From positions 1-33,337 of the IMG/VR virus record IMGVR_UViG_3300047328_000096: a DNA stretch of 33,337 nt, one strand, 5' to 3'. Numbering within the stretch: the first letter of the stretch is position 1; each line of letters starts with the position of its first letter. Position numbers and translations under genes: made by a program. The notes below the pieces were generated by a model. That model saw only the letters and a program-made list of their open reading frames with translations. It did no database searches and was not told the DNA's origin. This document shows positions 8,014 to 16,308 of the stretch, in pieces. This stretch comes from a virus.

Positions 8014-8015
8014 GA

Positions 8016-9164
8016 CTAGATGCCTCCTTGGGAGAGATCGACCGGCCACGCGGCCAGAGGAATGTTGAACTGCCGCGCCAGCACGCGCTCGAGCCAGTCG
8101 ACCTCGTGCGGGCCGAGCGGCCAGAGCTTGAGACCGAAGTGATCGAGGCCGGTCGCGGTGAAGGCGATCATGTCGCCGGCGATCGCGCCGGTGCCGGCGA
8201 CACTCACCGTACCGACCGGCGCGCCGTTCACCCGCACGGCGATGGTGCGCTCGCCGCCGGCGTCGGTCTGGACGATCGAGATCAGCGCTTGGCCGGCCGG
8301 CGCGATGTTAACAGTCGCGCGCGGCTCGTCGCCGCCGGCGGCAGCGCCGACGCTCACGCGCGTCGCCGACGCGATCAGCGCATAGGCCGCGTCTGATCCG
8401 CCGAACGCCTCGGCCGCGAAAGTGCCGACCATGAAATAGGTGGCGCCGGCAGGCCGCGCCGGCAGCGCCGTGTCGACGTTGTCGGCCGGCCCCGGCTGCT
8501 CCCATAGCGACGCCGCGCCGAAGGTGTTCTGTGGGTCGTTGTAGGCGAAGGTGAGCTGCGGCAGCGTCGTGGCGCGCACGTGCTTCCGGATCACGCATTC
8601 GAGGATCGAATTGCCGAACGAGCACAGGCTGTCACCCGACTGCGCCGAGCCCATGAACATGCGGCGCACCGCGACGTTGGGCGAATGGATCTGCATCGCC
8701 CAGGCGAAGGACAAGCCCGCGAAGCTGCCGTGCCACAGGTCGCTGCAGCGCACCTCACCCATGCGCGCCGGCCGGTAGGTCTGCACGAAGATGTCGAAGC
8801 CCAGGTCGAAGGCGATCGCGGTCAGGAAGCGCCGCGTCGTGCTGCCCTTCAGGGTGACGAGCTGGACCAGGCGCGTGCGCTCGATCTCCTGGGTGGGCGC
8901 GGGCCCGACGCAGGTGTCGGGCAGACCGTAGGCCTGCAGCCAGTCCTCGAAGGTGTCCGACGCGGTGCGCGGATCCATCTCGAGCAGGAGCTTGCGCACC
9001 TTCTGGTCGACCCGCGCCGGCTCGGTGCCCAGCGCCGTCAGCAGCCCGTTCCACACCGGCGTGCGCGCATCGCCGAACCACTTCGGCCAGACGAAGCCCT
9101 TGGGCAGATGGCCCACGAGCTCGGCTGCGTAGGACGCGGCGTTGCGGAGAGGCCTGATGCTCAC
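8016..9164 (-). CDS. Mu gp48-like baseplate protein with extra beta domain
   Basis: The 382-residue protein has at its N-terminus the DUF2313/YmfQ (Mu gp48) domain: LPKGFVWP, then a long helix-rich region with DPRTASDTFEDWLQAYGLPD, and the closing LCSFGNSILECVIRKHVRA around residues 185-205. The family is normally about 190-200 residues; here a second, beta-rich domain of about 170 residues follows, ending WLERVLARQFNIPL. That ending resembles concanavalin/LamG-like ligand-binding modules of phage tails. The protein sits at the base of the contractile tail and links baseplate to fibre. It is coupled to gp47 by GTGA (9161-9164); an earlier GTG (9170) is the alternative start. Confidence 0.8.
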   Translation of the reverse strand: MSIRPLRNAASYAAELVGHLPKGFVWPKWFGDARTPVWNGLLTALGTEPARVDQKVRKLLLEMDPRTASDTFEDWLQAYGLPDTCVGPAPTQEIERTRLVQLVTLKGSTTRRFLTAIAFDLGFDIFVQTYRPARMGEVRCSDLWHGSFAGLSFAWAMQIHSPNVAVRRMFMGSAQSGDSLCSFGNSILECVIRKHVRATTLPQLTFAYNDPQNTFGAASLWEQPGPADNVDTALPARPAGATYFMVGTFAAEAFGGSDAAYALIASATRVSVGAAAGGDEPRATVNIAPAGQALISIVQTDAGGERTIAVRVNGAPVGTVSVAGTGAIAGDMIAFTATGLDHFGLKLWPLGPHEVDWLERVLARQFNIPLAAWPVDLSQGGI

Positions 9165-10225
9165 GGCCACGCCGCCCAGGTGATGACGCCCAGCGTCGTG
9201 ATCTGCACGTTGGTGTTGGTGAAGTTGGTGCCGTAGGCCGGCACGCTCATCGCATAGTCGCCGCTACCGACGCCCAGCCCGACCGCCTCGTCGATGTGGC
9301 TGTACAGCGTCGTGCCGCCGGGCGCGCCCTCGCGGGCCACCAGATCGGCGAGCTCGGCGGTGATGGCGGCACGGATCGCCGGCGTGTCGGGGTTGAGCGC
9401 GATCGTGAGCGCGAGCGGATTGGCGACCGGCGCCACGGCATAGGGCGTGTCGGTCGACGGCGCCTTGGCATCGAGCAGCGCCTGCATGGCCGTCACGTCG
9501 GCGGTCAGCGGCAGGATATTGGCGCGGCCGTCGAACACGAAGAAGACGCCCACCGTGCCGGCGCCGAGGTAATTGGGCGTGCACCAGGCGCGCGTGACGC
9601 CGACCATGGTGCGCGCCCACTGGACATAGTCCATCGCCGTGCCGCCCTGCGGCGGCTCCTGCAGATGATCGATGACGCGGCCGCGATAGTTGTCGATGTC
9701 CTCGACGTCGAGGCCGCCCGCCAGGCTCGCCACGATCGCGCCGGCATTCACGCCGGCGACCGGCGAGACGAAGGTGAGCTGCGTGGCGGCCGCCTGGTTG
9801 GCCGCCGAGCCCGCGACGGCGGCGCGCAGGGTCACCGTGCCGTTGCCGGTGTTGTCGAGCGCGGTCGCCGCCTGGACGATGTACTCGACCAGGCTCTGCG
9901 TCTGCAGCACGGTGCCTTGCGGGATCGGGGCATAGGGCGCGCCGGAAACCGACGCGGTGCCGGCGGCGAACTGGGCGCCGGTGGGTGGCACGCCAAACAG
10001 GCCGCCGAAGTTGGCCAGGCTGTCGTCGTCCATCGTGTCGGGCAGGCGCTGGCGAGCGACATAGGCCAGGAAGCGGTACCAGCCCCACGACAGGCGCGCG
10101 AGGATGTAGGCGATCGCGCCCAGCACGCTCCTGCGCAGGCGGCTGTCGGCGCCGGCGATGTTGGCGTTGATGTCGCCCTTCACGCGGTCGGCGATGGTGG
10201 TGAGGGTGTCGATTTGCAACGGCAT
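9161..10225 (-). CDS. Baseplate J-like protein (Mu gp47)
   Basis: The 354-residue protein has the hallmarks of baseplate J family wedge proteins: an N-terminal helix ending LARLSWGWYRFLAYVARQ, the LPDTMDDDSLANFGGLFGV block, a central PIPQGTVLQTQSLVEY strand region, and ATQLTFVSPVAGVNAGAIV before GLDVEDIDNYRGRVIDHLQ. The PPQGGTAMDYVQWA motif is typical. It forms the baseplate wedge that triggers sheath contraction. The ATG at 10225 follows the gp46 stop by one base (TGAGATG). It is the best-conserved marker for a contractile rather than a siphovirus tail here. Confidence 0.93.
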   Translation of the reverse strand: MPLQIDTLTTIADRVKGDINANIAGADSRLRRSVLGAIAYILARLSWGWYRFLAYVARQRLPDTMDDDSLANFGGLFGVPPTGAQFAAGTASVSGAPYAPIPQGTVLQTQSLVEYIVQAATALDNTGNGTVTLRAAVAGSAANQAAATQLTFVSPVAGVNAGAIVASLAGGLDVEDIDNYRGRVIDHLQEPPQGGTAMDYVQWARTMVGVTRAWCTPNYLGAGTVGVFFVFDGRANILPLTADVTAMQALLDAKAPSTDTPYAVAPVANPLALTIALNPDTPAIRAAITAELADLVAREGAPGGTTLYSHIDEAVGLGVGSGDYAMSVPAYGTNFTNTNVQITTLGVITWAAWP

Positions 10226-10226
10226 C

Positions 10227-10730
10227 TCAATCACCCTTCGCGGCCTGAGCCGCCCACACGAACTTCCACTTGCCGAGCGTCCGCGTGCCCTGGGCGATCG
10301 CGTTCACCAGCTGGATGGCTTCGGAAACCCGGCTGATCGGGCCCGGCGGCAGCACCGTGGCGATCGGCAGCACCGACGCCGCGACGCCGTCCTCGAGCAT
10401 CCAGGCGAGCGCTTCGGCGGCATACTGCTGGACCATCGCGGCGGTGAGCGCGCCGCCGAAGCGGGCATCGGTCGGCAGCGTCGCGCGCTCGAGCAGCCAC
10501 AGGCGCGAGCCGATGCGGTCGCCCGGCGGGGCGAGAAGATCGCCGGCCCAGCCGCGCCCCGCGAAGGGGTCGCGGCTGTCGACGGGATCGTCGGTGTCGG
10601 CGCGGCGGTCGGTGAACAGCGAGATCAACGCCGCCGTATCGAGGCCGCCATCCATGACCAGGTCGCCGTTCTCGATCGCGATGTCGGCCGACAGGCTGTC
10701 GGTGCTGAGGACGAGGGCGATGTCGCTCAT
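10227..10730 (-). CDS. Mu gp46-like baseplate protein
   Basis: This 167-residue protein matches the GP46 family, a small LysM-fold-associated baseplate component (related in role to P2 W/T4 gp25). It opens with a beta strand region (MSDIALVLSTDSLSADIAIE), then ISLFTDRRADTDD and the family motif GDRIGSRLWLLERA at about 70-83. It lies between gp45 and gp47 as in Mu, and its ATG overlaps the gp45 stop by one base. Length is normal for the family. Confidence 0.9.
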   Translation of the reverse strand: MSDIALVLSTDSLSADIAIENGDLVMDGGLDTAALISLFTDRRADTDDPVDSRDPFAGRGWAGDLLAPPGDRIGSRLWLLERATLPTDARFGGALTAAMVQQYAAEALAWMLEDGVAASVLPIATVLPPGPISRVSEAIQLVNAIAQGTRTLGKWKFVWAAQAAKGD

Positions 10731-11293
10731 CAGAAAACCTGCGTGCCGCTGGGCGTCCGGATCGTGACGTGCAGCGGCGTGATGGTGATCTTGCTGTAGT
10801 TGGCGCTATTCGGGTCCTGCACCAGCAGCGTCGTCTCCTGCGGCACCATCCGGATGTACTGAAATTCCTTGAGGTCCTTCAGCGTGACGAACCACTGGGT
10901 CTCGCCCTGGCCGAGCCACGAGCCGCTGTCCTGCAGGTGCGTCCAGACGTCGGGGTTGAGGCAATGGAAGGCGACGTCGCCCGAGGCCAGCGCCACCAGC
11001 AGGTTGAGCTTCAGCTTGGCCGACGCCACCATCGCCACGAAGTGGTTTCGAAAGCCGCCGACGGCGAGCGCGATCGCGCCGGTGCCCTGCGGCGGAAAGG
11101 AGCGCACGCCCATCGGCTGGAAATGCTCGACGGTGGGCAGCATGTCGGCGCCGGCGCCGGCGGCGGCGCCGTCCTGCAGCTGCAGCTCCTGGCGCTCCGG
11201 CGCATCGTCGACGTTGGTCACGACCGTACGCCGCACCATGCCGCTCACCTGGCGGCGCATCGGCTCGAGCAGCTTGGCGAGATCTTCGATCAT
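10730..11293 (-). CDS. Mu gp45-like baseplate assembly protein V
   Basis: The 187-residue protein starts at the ATG overlapping the gp44 stop (ATGA at 11290-11293). The RRQVSGMVRRTVVTNVDD opening, the LQLQDGAAAGAGADMLPTVEHFQPMG region and the FPPQGTGAIALAVGG strand are typical of Mu gp45, the central tail spike that punctures the cell envelope. The C-terminal part should form a trimeric beta helix, although the TITPLHVTIRTPSGTQVF end is short. It is essential for injection in Mu-like phages. Confidence 0.88.
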   Translation of the reverse strand: MIEDLAKLLEPMRRQVSGMVRRTVVTNVDDAPERQELQLQDGAAAGAGADMLPTVEHFQPMGVRSFPPQGTGAIALAVGGFRNHFVAMVASAKLKLNLLVALASGDVAFHCLNPDVWTHLQDSGSWLGQGETQWFVTLKDLKEFQYIRMVPQETTLLVQDPNSANYSKITITPLHVTIRTPSGTQVF

Positions 11294-12381
11294 GAGACCC
11301 CCGGGAACGGATCGCTGGGATCTGGCCGGCTGCTGTAGGCCGGCGCGCCACCCGCGCCGCCGCTGCTCGTGATGTCGAATTTCTCGGGCGGCACGAGGGT
11401 GAGCATCGTCGAGTTGTCGTTCTTTCCGAGCGAAAAGGAGCACTGCTCGATGGTGTAGACGCCGTCGACCAGCAGCCAGTCGTCGGTCACGGCGACGCGC
11501 CGGTTGGTCGGCCACACCAGGCCGTTCTTCATGCGCCAGCCCGCGACCTTGATCTTGATCGACTGGCTGTCGCCGATGCGCTTGTTGCGCTCGTTCAGCA
11601 GACGGTCGCCCAGCGTCTCGCCGTTCTGCTGGTCCTCGCCCTGGATGACCAGCGGCCGGTGGCGCGCGATCGAGGGATCGCTGACGTGGCCGCTCACGAC
11701 CGCGGCCTCCTGGTCGCTCACCTGGTCGGAGCCGCGCTGCTGGCCCTTGCCGTAATAGTCGGAGAAGCGGCCCTCGTCGGAGTAGTCGGCGTCGGCCTCC
11801 TCGATGTCGTCGCCGCGGATCAGCACGCCGTCGAGCCGCTCGGTCGAGGCCTTCACGAAGGTGAGCGCGCCCTCGGCCGTCGAGGCCAGCCAGACGTTGC
11901 GCGTGCGGCAGAGCTTCTCGAGGAACTGGAAGGGCGTGTCGCCGACCTGCAGGGCGGCCTGCGCGATCGGCTTGCCGGTGTCGTCGCCCGGCACCACCGG
12001 GACGGAGAACTCCGCGCAAAGGTCCTTCGCGATGTCCTCGAGCTTGCGGTTGGTCCATGAGCCCGGCGTCACGGTCGAGGAACAGTCGACCAGGTCCTGG
12101 GTGAGATCGCGGCCGGAGATCTTGATGCCGTGCCGCGTCGGGCCGTAGCCGGGGCCGACCTTGTTGATCCAGCCGGTCTGGCGCAGCTCGTCGCCCAGCA
12201 GGCATTCGTATTTCATGCCGAGCTCGATCGGGCGCGCATTGAAGTCGCCGCGATACCTGTCGCTCAGCACCAGGTCGATGCGGCTGCACAGGGTCTTGCC
12301 GAAGATGTCATCCATCTTCACGGACTCCCAGCCTTCCCAGGTGCGGCCATCGACGCGCAGGGTCACGAGCTCCTGCACCAT
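11290..12381 (-). CDS. Mu gp44-like baseplate hub protein
   Basis: The 363-residue protein (start ATG at 12381, overlapping a TAA by one base) matches Mu gp44/P2 gpD-type hub proteins, which form the trimeric hub carrying the spike. Seen in order are VTLRVDGRTWEGWESVKM, the GWINKVGPGYGPTRHGIKISG strand region, the GDTPFQFLEKLCRTRNVWLA helix, and a C-terminal half containing ITSSGGAGGAPAY. It is followed at once by gp45, its structural partner. Length is normal for Mu gp44 (about 380). Confidence 0.88.
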   Translation of the reverse strand: MVQELVTLRVDGRTWEGWESVKMDDIFGKTLCSRIDLVLSDRYRGDFNARPIELGMKYECLLGDELRQTGWINKVGPGYGPTRHGIKISGRDLTQDLVDCSSTVTPGSWTNRKLEDIAKDLCAEFSVPVVPGDDTGKPIAQAALQVGDTPFQFLEKLCRTRNVWLASTAEGALTFVKASTERLDGVLIRGDDIEEADADYSDEGRFSDYYGKGQQRGSDQVSDQEAAVVSGHVSDPSIARHRPLVIQGEDQQNGETLGDRLLNERNKRIGDSQSIKIKVAGWRMKNGLVWPTNRRVAVTDDWLLVDGVYTIEQCSFSLGKNDNSTMLTLVPPEKFDITSSGGAGGAPAYSSRPDPSDPFPGVS

Positions 12382-12437
12382 TAAGCGGCTCCGAAGGAGA
12401 CGCCGGCGCACCGGCGCATGTGAATGCGCACCATCAT
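12381..12437 (-). CDS. Coupled micro-ORF with RIHMRR motif (copy 1)
   Basis: An 18-codon reading frame (MMVRIHMRRCAGVSFGAA) sits exactly between gp43 and gp44. Its ATG overlaps the gp43 stop (ATGA) and its TAA overlaps the gp44 start by one base. It shares 19 identical bases and the peptide core RIHMRR with a second micro-ORF at 19340-19432 in the same operon. It may be a real micropeptide, or only a translational bridge that keeps ribosomes coupled across an RNA hairpin. It could also be a truncated version of small HMR-motif proteins that I believe occur between tail genes of other Mu-like phages; that link is from memory. Confidence 0.45.
   Translation of the reverse strand: MMVRIHMRRCAGVSFGAA
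12411..12429. repeat. 19-base repeat with GCGCAT/ATGCGC hairpin (copy 1)
   Basis: The 19 bases are identical to 19406-19424. They contain a perfect 6-base inverted repeat, GCGCAT-GTGA-ATGCGC (12414-12429), able to fold into a tight stem with a 4-base loop in the RNA of either strand. It lies at the gp43/gp44 junction. Confidence 0.7.
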
Positions 12438-13711
12438 CCGACCTGCTGCTGGGCATCGAGCCAGTACTCGAGCGGCACGCCACCGGGCGTGAGGCCGGGA
12501 TCCTGGACGGCGTTGCGGGCGATGAAGTCGGCCTCGATCGCGAGAGTATTTGCGCGCGCCGCCGCCGAGCCGTCGCCGTCGCCGTAGAGCGCATAGACGA
12601 TCTGGCCGGACGGCATCGCCGCACCGAGCACGATCGCGGCCACCGGCACCAAGGTCGCGGCGGTCGCGGTGAGATCGGCCACCATCTCCGAGCGCGCGGC
12701 GTCGAGCCGGTCGCTCACGAGGCCCGCTTCGGCATCGCTGTCGGTCGAGGCCTGGTCGGCCGCCGCCACGATCTCGACCGTCATCATGTCGGAGAGGCTG
12801 TCGCGCGTGTCGATCGCGTCGGCCGACGACACGAAGGTCATCTGCCGCGTGAGGTTGGCCATCTGCAGCAGCGCCAGCCGCCGCACGGTGACCGAGAGCG
12901 CCGACATCGCCTGCGCGACAGTGGCTTTCGAGGCGGTGTCGGCCGCCTCCTGGGCGAGCGTGAAGCCGGCGAGCGGCGTCAGCGCGCGATAGGTGGCGTC
13001 GGCCTGGTCGGCGGTGAGACCCAAGGGATTGCCGTAGCTGTCGGTGGTCAGGCACGTGAAGGCGTCGACTAGGCCCTGGCCCAGGCCGGAGATCTCGTCG
13101 ACGGTGGAGATCGCGTCGCAGGCCACGGCCAGCGCCGCCTGCACCGGCTCGGTCAGCAGCGCCACGGCGTCGCTCAGCGCACCCACGACATCGCCGATGG
13201 CGTCCTCGGCGTCGGCCAGCGCATAGGCCGGGATCGAGGCGAGCTCCCAGAACTCGTCGAGCGCGTCGGCGATCGCCTCCTCGGCCGCGTCCACGGCATC
13301 GGCCAGGTCGGCGCCGATCCAGCGCGTCGTCATCGGCTCGACCATGCCGATGTCCTCCTCGAACTTGAGGTCGAGGTCGATGCGGTTCAGCGTTTCGCGG
13401 TTTTCCTTCCAGGTGAAGCCCTTGCAGACGCAGCTCAGCAAGCCGAACACCGGATGCATCAGCACGCCCGGCTCCTGGTTGCGGCAGGCGCGCTCGAACA
13501 GCACGAGCTCGTCGCGCACGCCGCGCGTGTCGGGCGCGATCAGGAAGGCGGTGAAGGTGAAGACCCGCGGGCCTTCCGCCATGTCCTCGTGCCAGCGGCC
13601 GGGCTTCTGCGGGAAGTCGTGCTCGGCGAAGCGCGGCGTGGTCTCGCCGCCGCGCTCGTCCCATCTGAAGGGAACGCCTCTGAAGGAACACTGCAGGCCG
13701 GGCGATGCCAT
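12434..13711 (-). CDS. Mu gp43-like DNA circularisation/tail protein
   Basis: The 425-residue protein carries at residues 5-110 the DNA_circ_N domain: LQCSFRGVPFRWDERGGE, HDFPQKPGRWHED and FTAFLIAPDTRGVRDELV, with ENRETLNRIDLDLKFEED closing the domain. Despite its name the family is a baseplate/tail component in Mu (gp43). The rest is Ala/Asp-rich and helical. The ATG overlaps the tape measure stop by one base (TGATG). Its place between tape measure and hub matches Mu exactly. Confidence 0.88.
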   Translation of the reverse strand: MASPGLQCSFRGVPFRWDERGGETTPRFAEHDFPQKPGRWHEDMAEGPRVFTFTAFLIAPDTRGVRDELVLFERACRNQEPGVLMHPVFGLLSCVCKGFTWKENRETLNRIDLDLKFEEDIGMVEPMTTRWIGADLADAVDAAEEAIADALDEFWELASIPAYALADAEDAIGDVVGALSDAVALLTEPVQAALAVACDAISTVDEISGLGQGLVDAFTCLTTDSYGNPLGLTADQADATYRALTPLAGFTLAQEAADTASKATVAQAMSALSVTVRRLALLQMANLTRQMTFVSSADAIDTRDSLSDMMTVEIVAAADQASTDSDAEAGLVSDRLDAARSEMVADLTATAATLVPVAAIVLGAAMPSGQIVYALYGDGDGSAAARANTLAIEADFIARNAVQDPGLTPGGVPLEYWLDAQQQVG

Positions 13712-15354
13712 CAGAACGCCATGCCGTAGCCGAGGTTGGCATCGAAGCCGAGCTTGCCGCCTCCGTCGCGGAACGACGCCGAGGGCTTGCCGTCGCCGTC
13801 GATATGGATGTCAAGTTGCGCGCGGCCCGTGATCTCGGGGGGACCGCTCACCATCGCCGCGGCCGGGTCGCTGTTCCCGGCGCCGAGATCGGAATTGCTC
13901 GAGCCCGCCAGGGATGGCAGCAGCCCGCGCACCTTGTCGATGCCGGCGAGGATCGGCCCGATCGCGGCGTCATAGGCGTCCTTGATGCCACCCCACAGTT
14001 TCTCGAAGAAGGCTGCGATCGGCTCCCACACCTTCATGAACTCGGCCGCGTTGGCGCGTGCATCGTCCTTGATGCTCTCCCACACGCCGGCCAGCCACTT
14101 GCAGACCTCGTCGCAGTGCTCGTAGAGCTCGTAGGCCGCGATCGCGACCGCGGCGATGCCCATGACGATCCAGCCGACCGGCGTCGCCATCAGCGCGACG
14201 CCCAGCGACCAGATCGCGGGAATGACCGACGTCACCAGCACCGAGGCCAGACCGAACAGCGCCCTGATCAACGGGCCAGCCATGACGACGGCCAGTGCCG
14301 CCGCCAATACCTTCGGGCCGCCCATCGCCTGGCTGATCTCGCGCAGGCCGGCGATCGCCTTGGGCAGGTACTCGACGGCAAGCTTCATGAGCTCGATGCC
14401 GAGACGGATCAGCTCCTTGAACATGGCGGCGAGATCGGCGGCGAAGCTCTTGCCGCCCTCGCCCGCTTCCTGCGCCTGCTTGACGAACTGACCGAGCTGG
14501 TCGGCCAGGTAACCCATCACGCCGCCCTGGCCCTTGCCGCCGCCCATGACCTGCATGGCGAACTCGTCCCAGGTCTCGCCAAGCCGCTTCAGCTGGCCGC
14601 CGACGCCCTGGCTGGCGCGTTCGGCCGCGCCGGTGTGCAGCAGGCCGATGATCCGGATCAGGCCTTTCTCGACGCCGTGATTGGCCTTCGAAAGGGTTTC
14701 GGTGATCTCGCGGCCGGCGTTGCGATAGGTCACGACCATCTGGCCGCCGAGATCCTTCACCGACACGCCGAGCTCGCGCAGTGAGCCGGTGCGGCCGCCC
14801 TCGGCGGCGTTGCCGATGACGCGCGCCACCTCGTCGATCGAGGCGCCGGTGACGGCCGCGGTATCGGCGACGGCCTGCATGGCGCCGGTGATCGGATTGA
14901 CGCCGTGCTCGCGAAGCTCGATCCAGGCGCTGGTGACTTCGGACAGGGTGGCGTTGGTGTGGTCGCGGAACTTCTTGATCCACTCGAGCGCCAGGTCGCC
15001 GCGGTTGTCGGATCCTTCGAGGCCGATCAGGCGGCTGCGCAGCGCGCCCACTTCCTTGGCGACGTCGAGGAAGCCCTCCTTGAAGCCGAACATCGCGCCG
15101 GCCGCGCCCATGCCGCCGTACAGGATCGACGAGAAGAGCGCCGTCGACGCCGCGCGCACCTGGCCCAATGCGCCCCGCAGCTCGCGCGCCGCCACCGCGC
15201 CATGGCGAAGCGCCGCGCCCAGCTGGAAGGCGCCGGTCCCGCCCAGGGCTGCGTCCTCGGCCTTCACGCCCATCAGCCCGTCGCGCAGCTCCTTGAGGGC
15301 GCCGGCACCTTCCTGCCGGACCTTCAGAAGCAGCGAGACGACCATGTTGCTCAT
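13711..15354 (-). CDS. Tail tape measure protein (Mu gp42)
   Basis: The 547-residue protein sets tail length and is ejected with the DNA. The N-terminal 170 residues are the usual tape measure domain, with GVKAEDAALGG and the TNATLSEVTSAWIELREHGV / VARVIGNAAEGG blocks. A hydrophobic cluster of several membrane-like segments (about 350-430, including IWSLGVALMATPVGWIVMG) is typical of the pore-forming part. It is coupled by ATGA to the frameshifted chaperone product upstream. At 547 residues it is on the short side for myovirus tape measures, predicting a short tail. No peptidase or lysozyme domain is visible. Confidence 0.93.
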   Translation of the reverse strand: MSNMVVSLLLKVRQEGAGALKELRDGLMGVKAEDAALGGTGAFQLGAALRHGAVAARELRGALGQVRAASTALFSSILYGGMGAAGAMFGFKEGFLDVAKEVGALRSRLIGLEGSDNRGDLALEWIKKFRDHTNATLSEVTSAWIELREHGVNPITGAMQAVADTAAVTGASIDEVARVIGNAAEGGRTGSLRELGVSVKDLGGQMVVTYRNAGREITETLSKANHGVEKGLIRIIGLLHTGAAERASQGVGGQLKRLGETWDEFAMQVMGGGKGQGGVMGYLADQLGQFVKQAQEAGEGGKSFAADLAAMFKELIRLGIELMKLAVEYLPKAIAGLREISQAMGGPKVLAAALAVVMAGPLIRALFGLASVLVTSVIPAIWSLGVALMATPVGWIVMGIAAVAIAAYELYEHCDEVCKWLAGVWESIKDDARANAAEFMKVWEPIAAFFEKLWGGIKDAYDAAIGPILAGIDKVRGLLPSLAGSSNSDLGAGNSDPAAAMVSGPPEITGRAQLDIHIDGDGKPSASFRDGGGKLGFDANLGYGMAF

Positions 15355-15898
15355 GTTGCGTTGGCTCTCTTCGTGTAGTCGATCAGGTCAACACGCCAGG
15401 CGAGCATCTCGTCGGGCGTCAGTCGGTCTATGTCGCGAGGGCTCCAGTGCCAGACCCCGGCGAAGTCCCCGCGCCAGATCCCGAGGTCTTCCGGAAATTT
15501 GCGAGCGACATCATTCCCGGCAGCAGCTGCCAGATCAGCTTCAGCAGATCGGCCAGGTCGAGCTGGTCGACCACGTCGGCCGGCTGCTTCGTCGCCTTCT
15601 CGGCGATATGCATCAGCCACGGCACGAGCTGGTCGATGTCCTCGCCCTTGGGCCAGATGTCGAGACCCTCGAGCAGCTTCTCGTCGTCGAGCTCGGGCGC
15701 ATCCTTGCCGGCCGCCTTCGCCGCCGCCTCCTGCTCGGTGAGCTTCGCCATCACCGCCTTGACGGTGTCGATGAACCACTGCGGCGTCTTCGGACCGCCG
15801 CGCAGGAAGCCAGTGCGGAACGGCGCGGTGTAGGGGAGCGCCGAGACTTCGAGATCGCCGATCGTGATCGGCGTTCCGAGCGTAAGCTGCTTTTTCAT
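15351..15898 (-). CDS. gp41 -1 frameshift fusion (tail assembly chaperone GT-like)
   Basis: The region after the gp41 slippery site carries, in the -1 frame, a 47-residue extension starting PEDLGIWRGDFAGVW and containing RDIDRLTPDEMLAWRVDLIDY. The frame is protein-like, lacks its own start, and ends at 15351-15353, overlapping the tape measure ATG by 4 bases. Reading gp41 to TTC at 15494 and then stepping back one base gives a 182-residue fusion. This mirrors lambda G/GT, P2 E/E' and Mu gp41, where a minor frameshifted form recruits the tape measure and the short form coats it. The slip itself is inferred from the sequence. Confidence 0.8.
15428..15898 (-). CDS. Mu gp41-like tail assembly chaperone (short form)
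   Basis: The 156-residue zero-frame product begins MKKQLTLGTPITIGDLEVSA. It has the usual chaperone layout: a short beta N-terminus, then helices (TVKAVMAKLTEQEAAAKAAG; DVVDQLDLADLLKLIWQLLP). The last 21 residues are Gly/Ser-rich and look like read-through of the extension frame, so the real structural end is near residue 135. It lies between tube and tape measure, as in all long-tailed phages. Its role is to keep the tape measure soluble until the tube polymerises. Confidence 0.85.
   Translation of the reverse strand: MKKQLTLGTPITIGDLEVSALPYTAPFRTGFLRGGPKTPQWFIDTVKAVMAKLTEQEAAAKAAGKDAPELDDEKLLEGLDIWPKGEDIDQLVPWLMHIAEKATKQPADVVDQLDLADLLKLIWQLLPGMMSLANFRKTSGSGAGTSPGSGTGALAT
15494..15500 (-). 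promoter_or_regulatory. Slippery heptamer A_AAT_TTC for -1 frameshift
   Basis: On the minus strand the bases AAATTTC fit X_XXY_YYZ in the gp41 frame: zero-frame codons AAT TTC become AAA TTT after a one-base step back. The codon phase was checked against the start at 15898 (133 whole codons to 15499). It lies in the segment where the two frames overlap and both are protein-like. No downstream pseudoknot was worked out. Confidence 0.7.
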
Positions 15899-15912
15899 CG
15901 CTCGCCTGCCCC

Positions 15913-16296
15913 TCAGCCGCTCGCCGGCGTCTCATTGACCAGGGCGCCGAAGACCTTGCACTGGAAGGTCGTGCCCGACGAGCTGGTCGAGGCGGTGCCC
16001 GGCGTCGCCATGGTCGCGAGCTGCATCGAGGCGGTGTAGCCGTTGTCGCCCTCGAACAGCAGCGTGTCGTCGATGATGTCCATCAGCTGCTGGGCGGTGA
16101 CGTTGCCCTTGATGAAGACCTCGAACTCGCAGGTCGGGATCACGACCTTCTCGGTGAAGCCGGCGTAGCCGTTGTCGTCGGCGACGGCTTCGCGCTCGAT
16201 CGACGCCGGCATCAGCTTGGCGCCGGGCTTGCTCGAGATCCGGGTGCCCGCGATCGTGATGGTCGCGCGGCCGAGGATCTGGTTCGGTGACGGCAT
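15913..16296 (-). CDS. Mu-like tail tube protein (gp40)
   Basis: The 127-residue protein belongs to the tail tube family of Mu-type contractile phages: short, beta-rich, with RATITIAGTRISSKPGAKL at the start, CEFEVFIKGNVTAQQLMDI in the middle and FQCKVFGALVNETPASG at the end. It polymerises into the inner tube through which DNA passes. It directly follows the sheath gene and precedes the chaperones, the standard order. Length is normal. Confidence 0.92.
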   Translation of the reverse strand: MPSPNQILGRATITIAGTRISSKPGAKLMPASIEREAVADDNGYAGFTEKVVIPTCEFEVFIKGNVTAQQLMDIIDDTLLFEGDNGYTASMQLATMATPGTASTSSSGTTFQCKVFGALVNETPASG

Positions 16297-16308
16297 GCGG
16301 TCTCTCCT

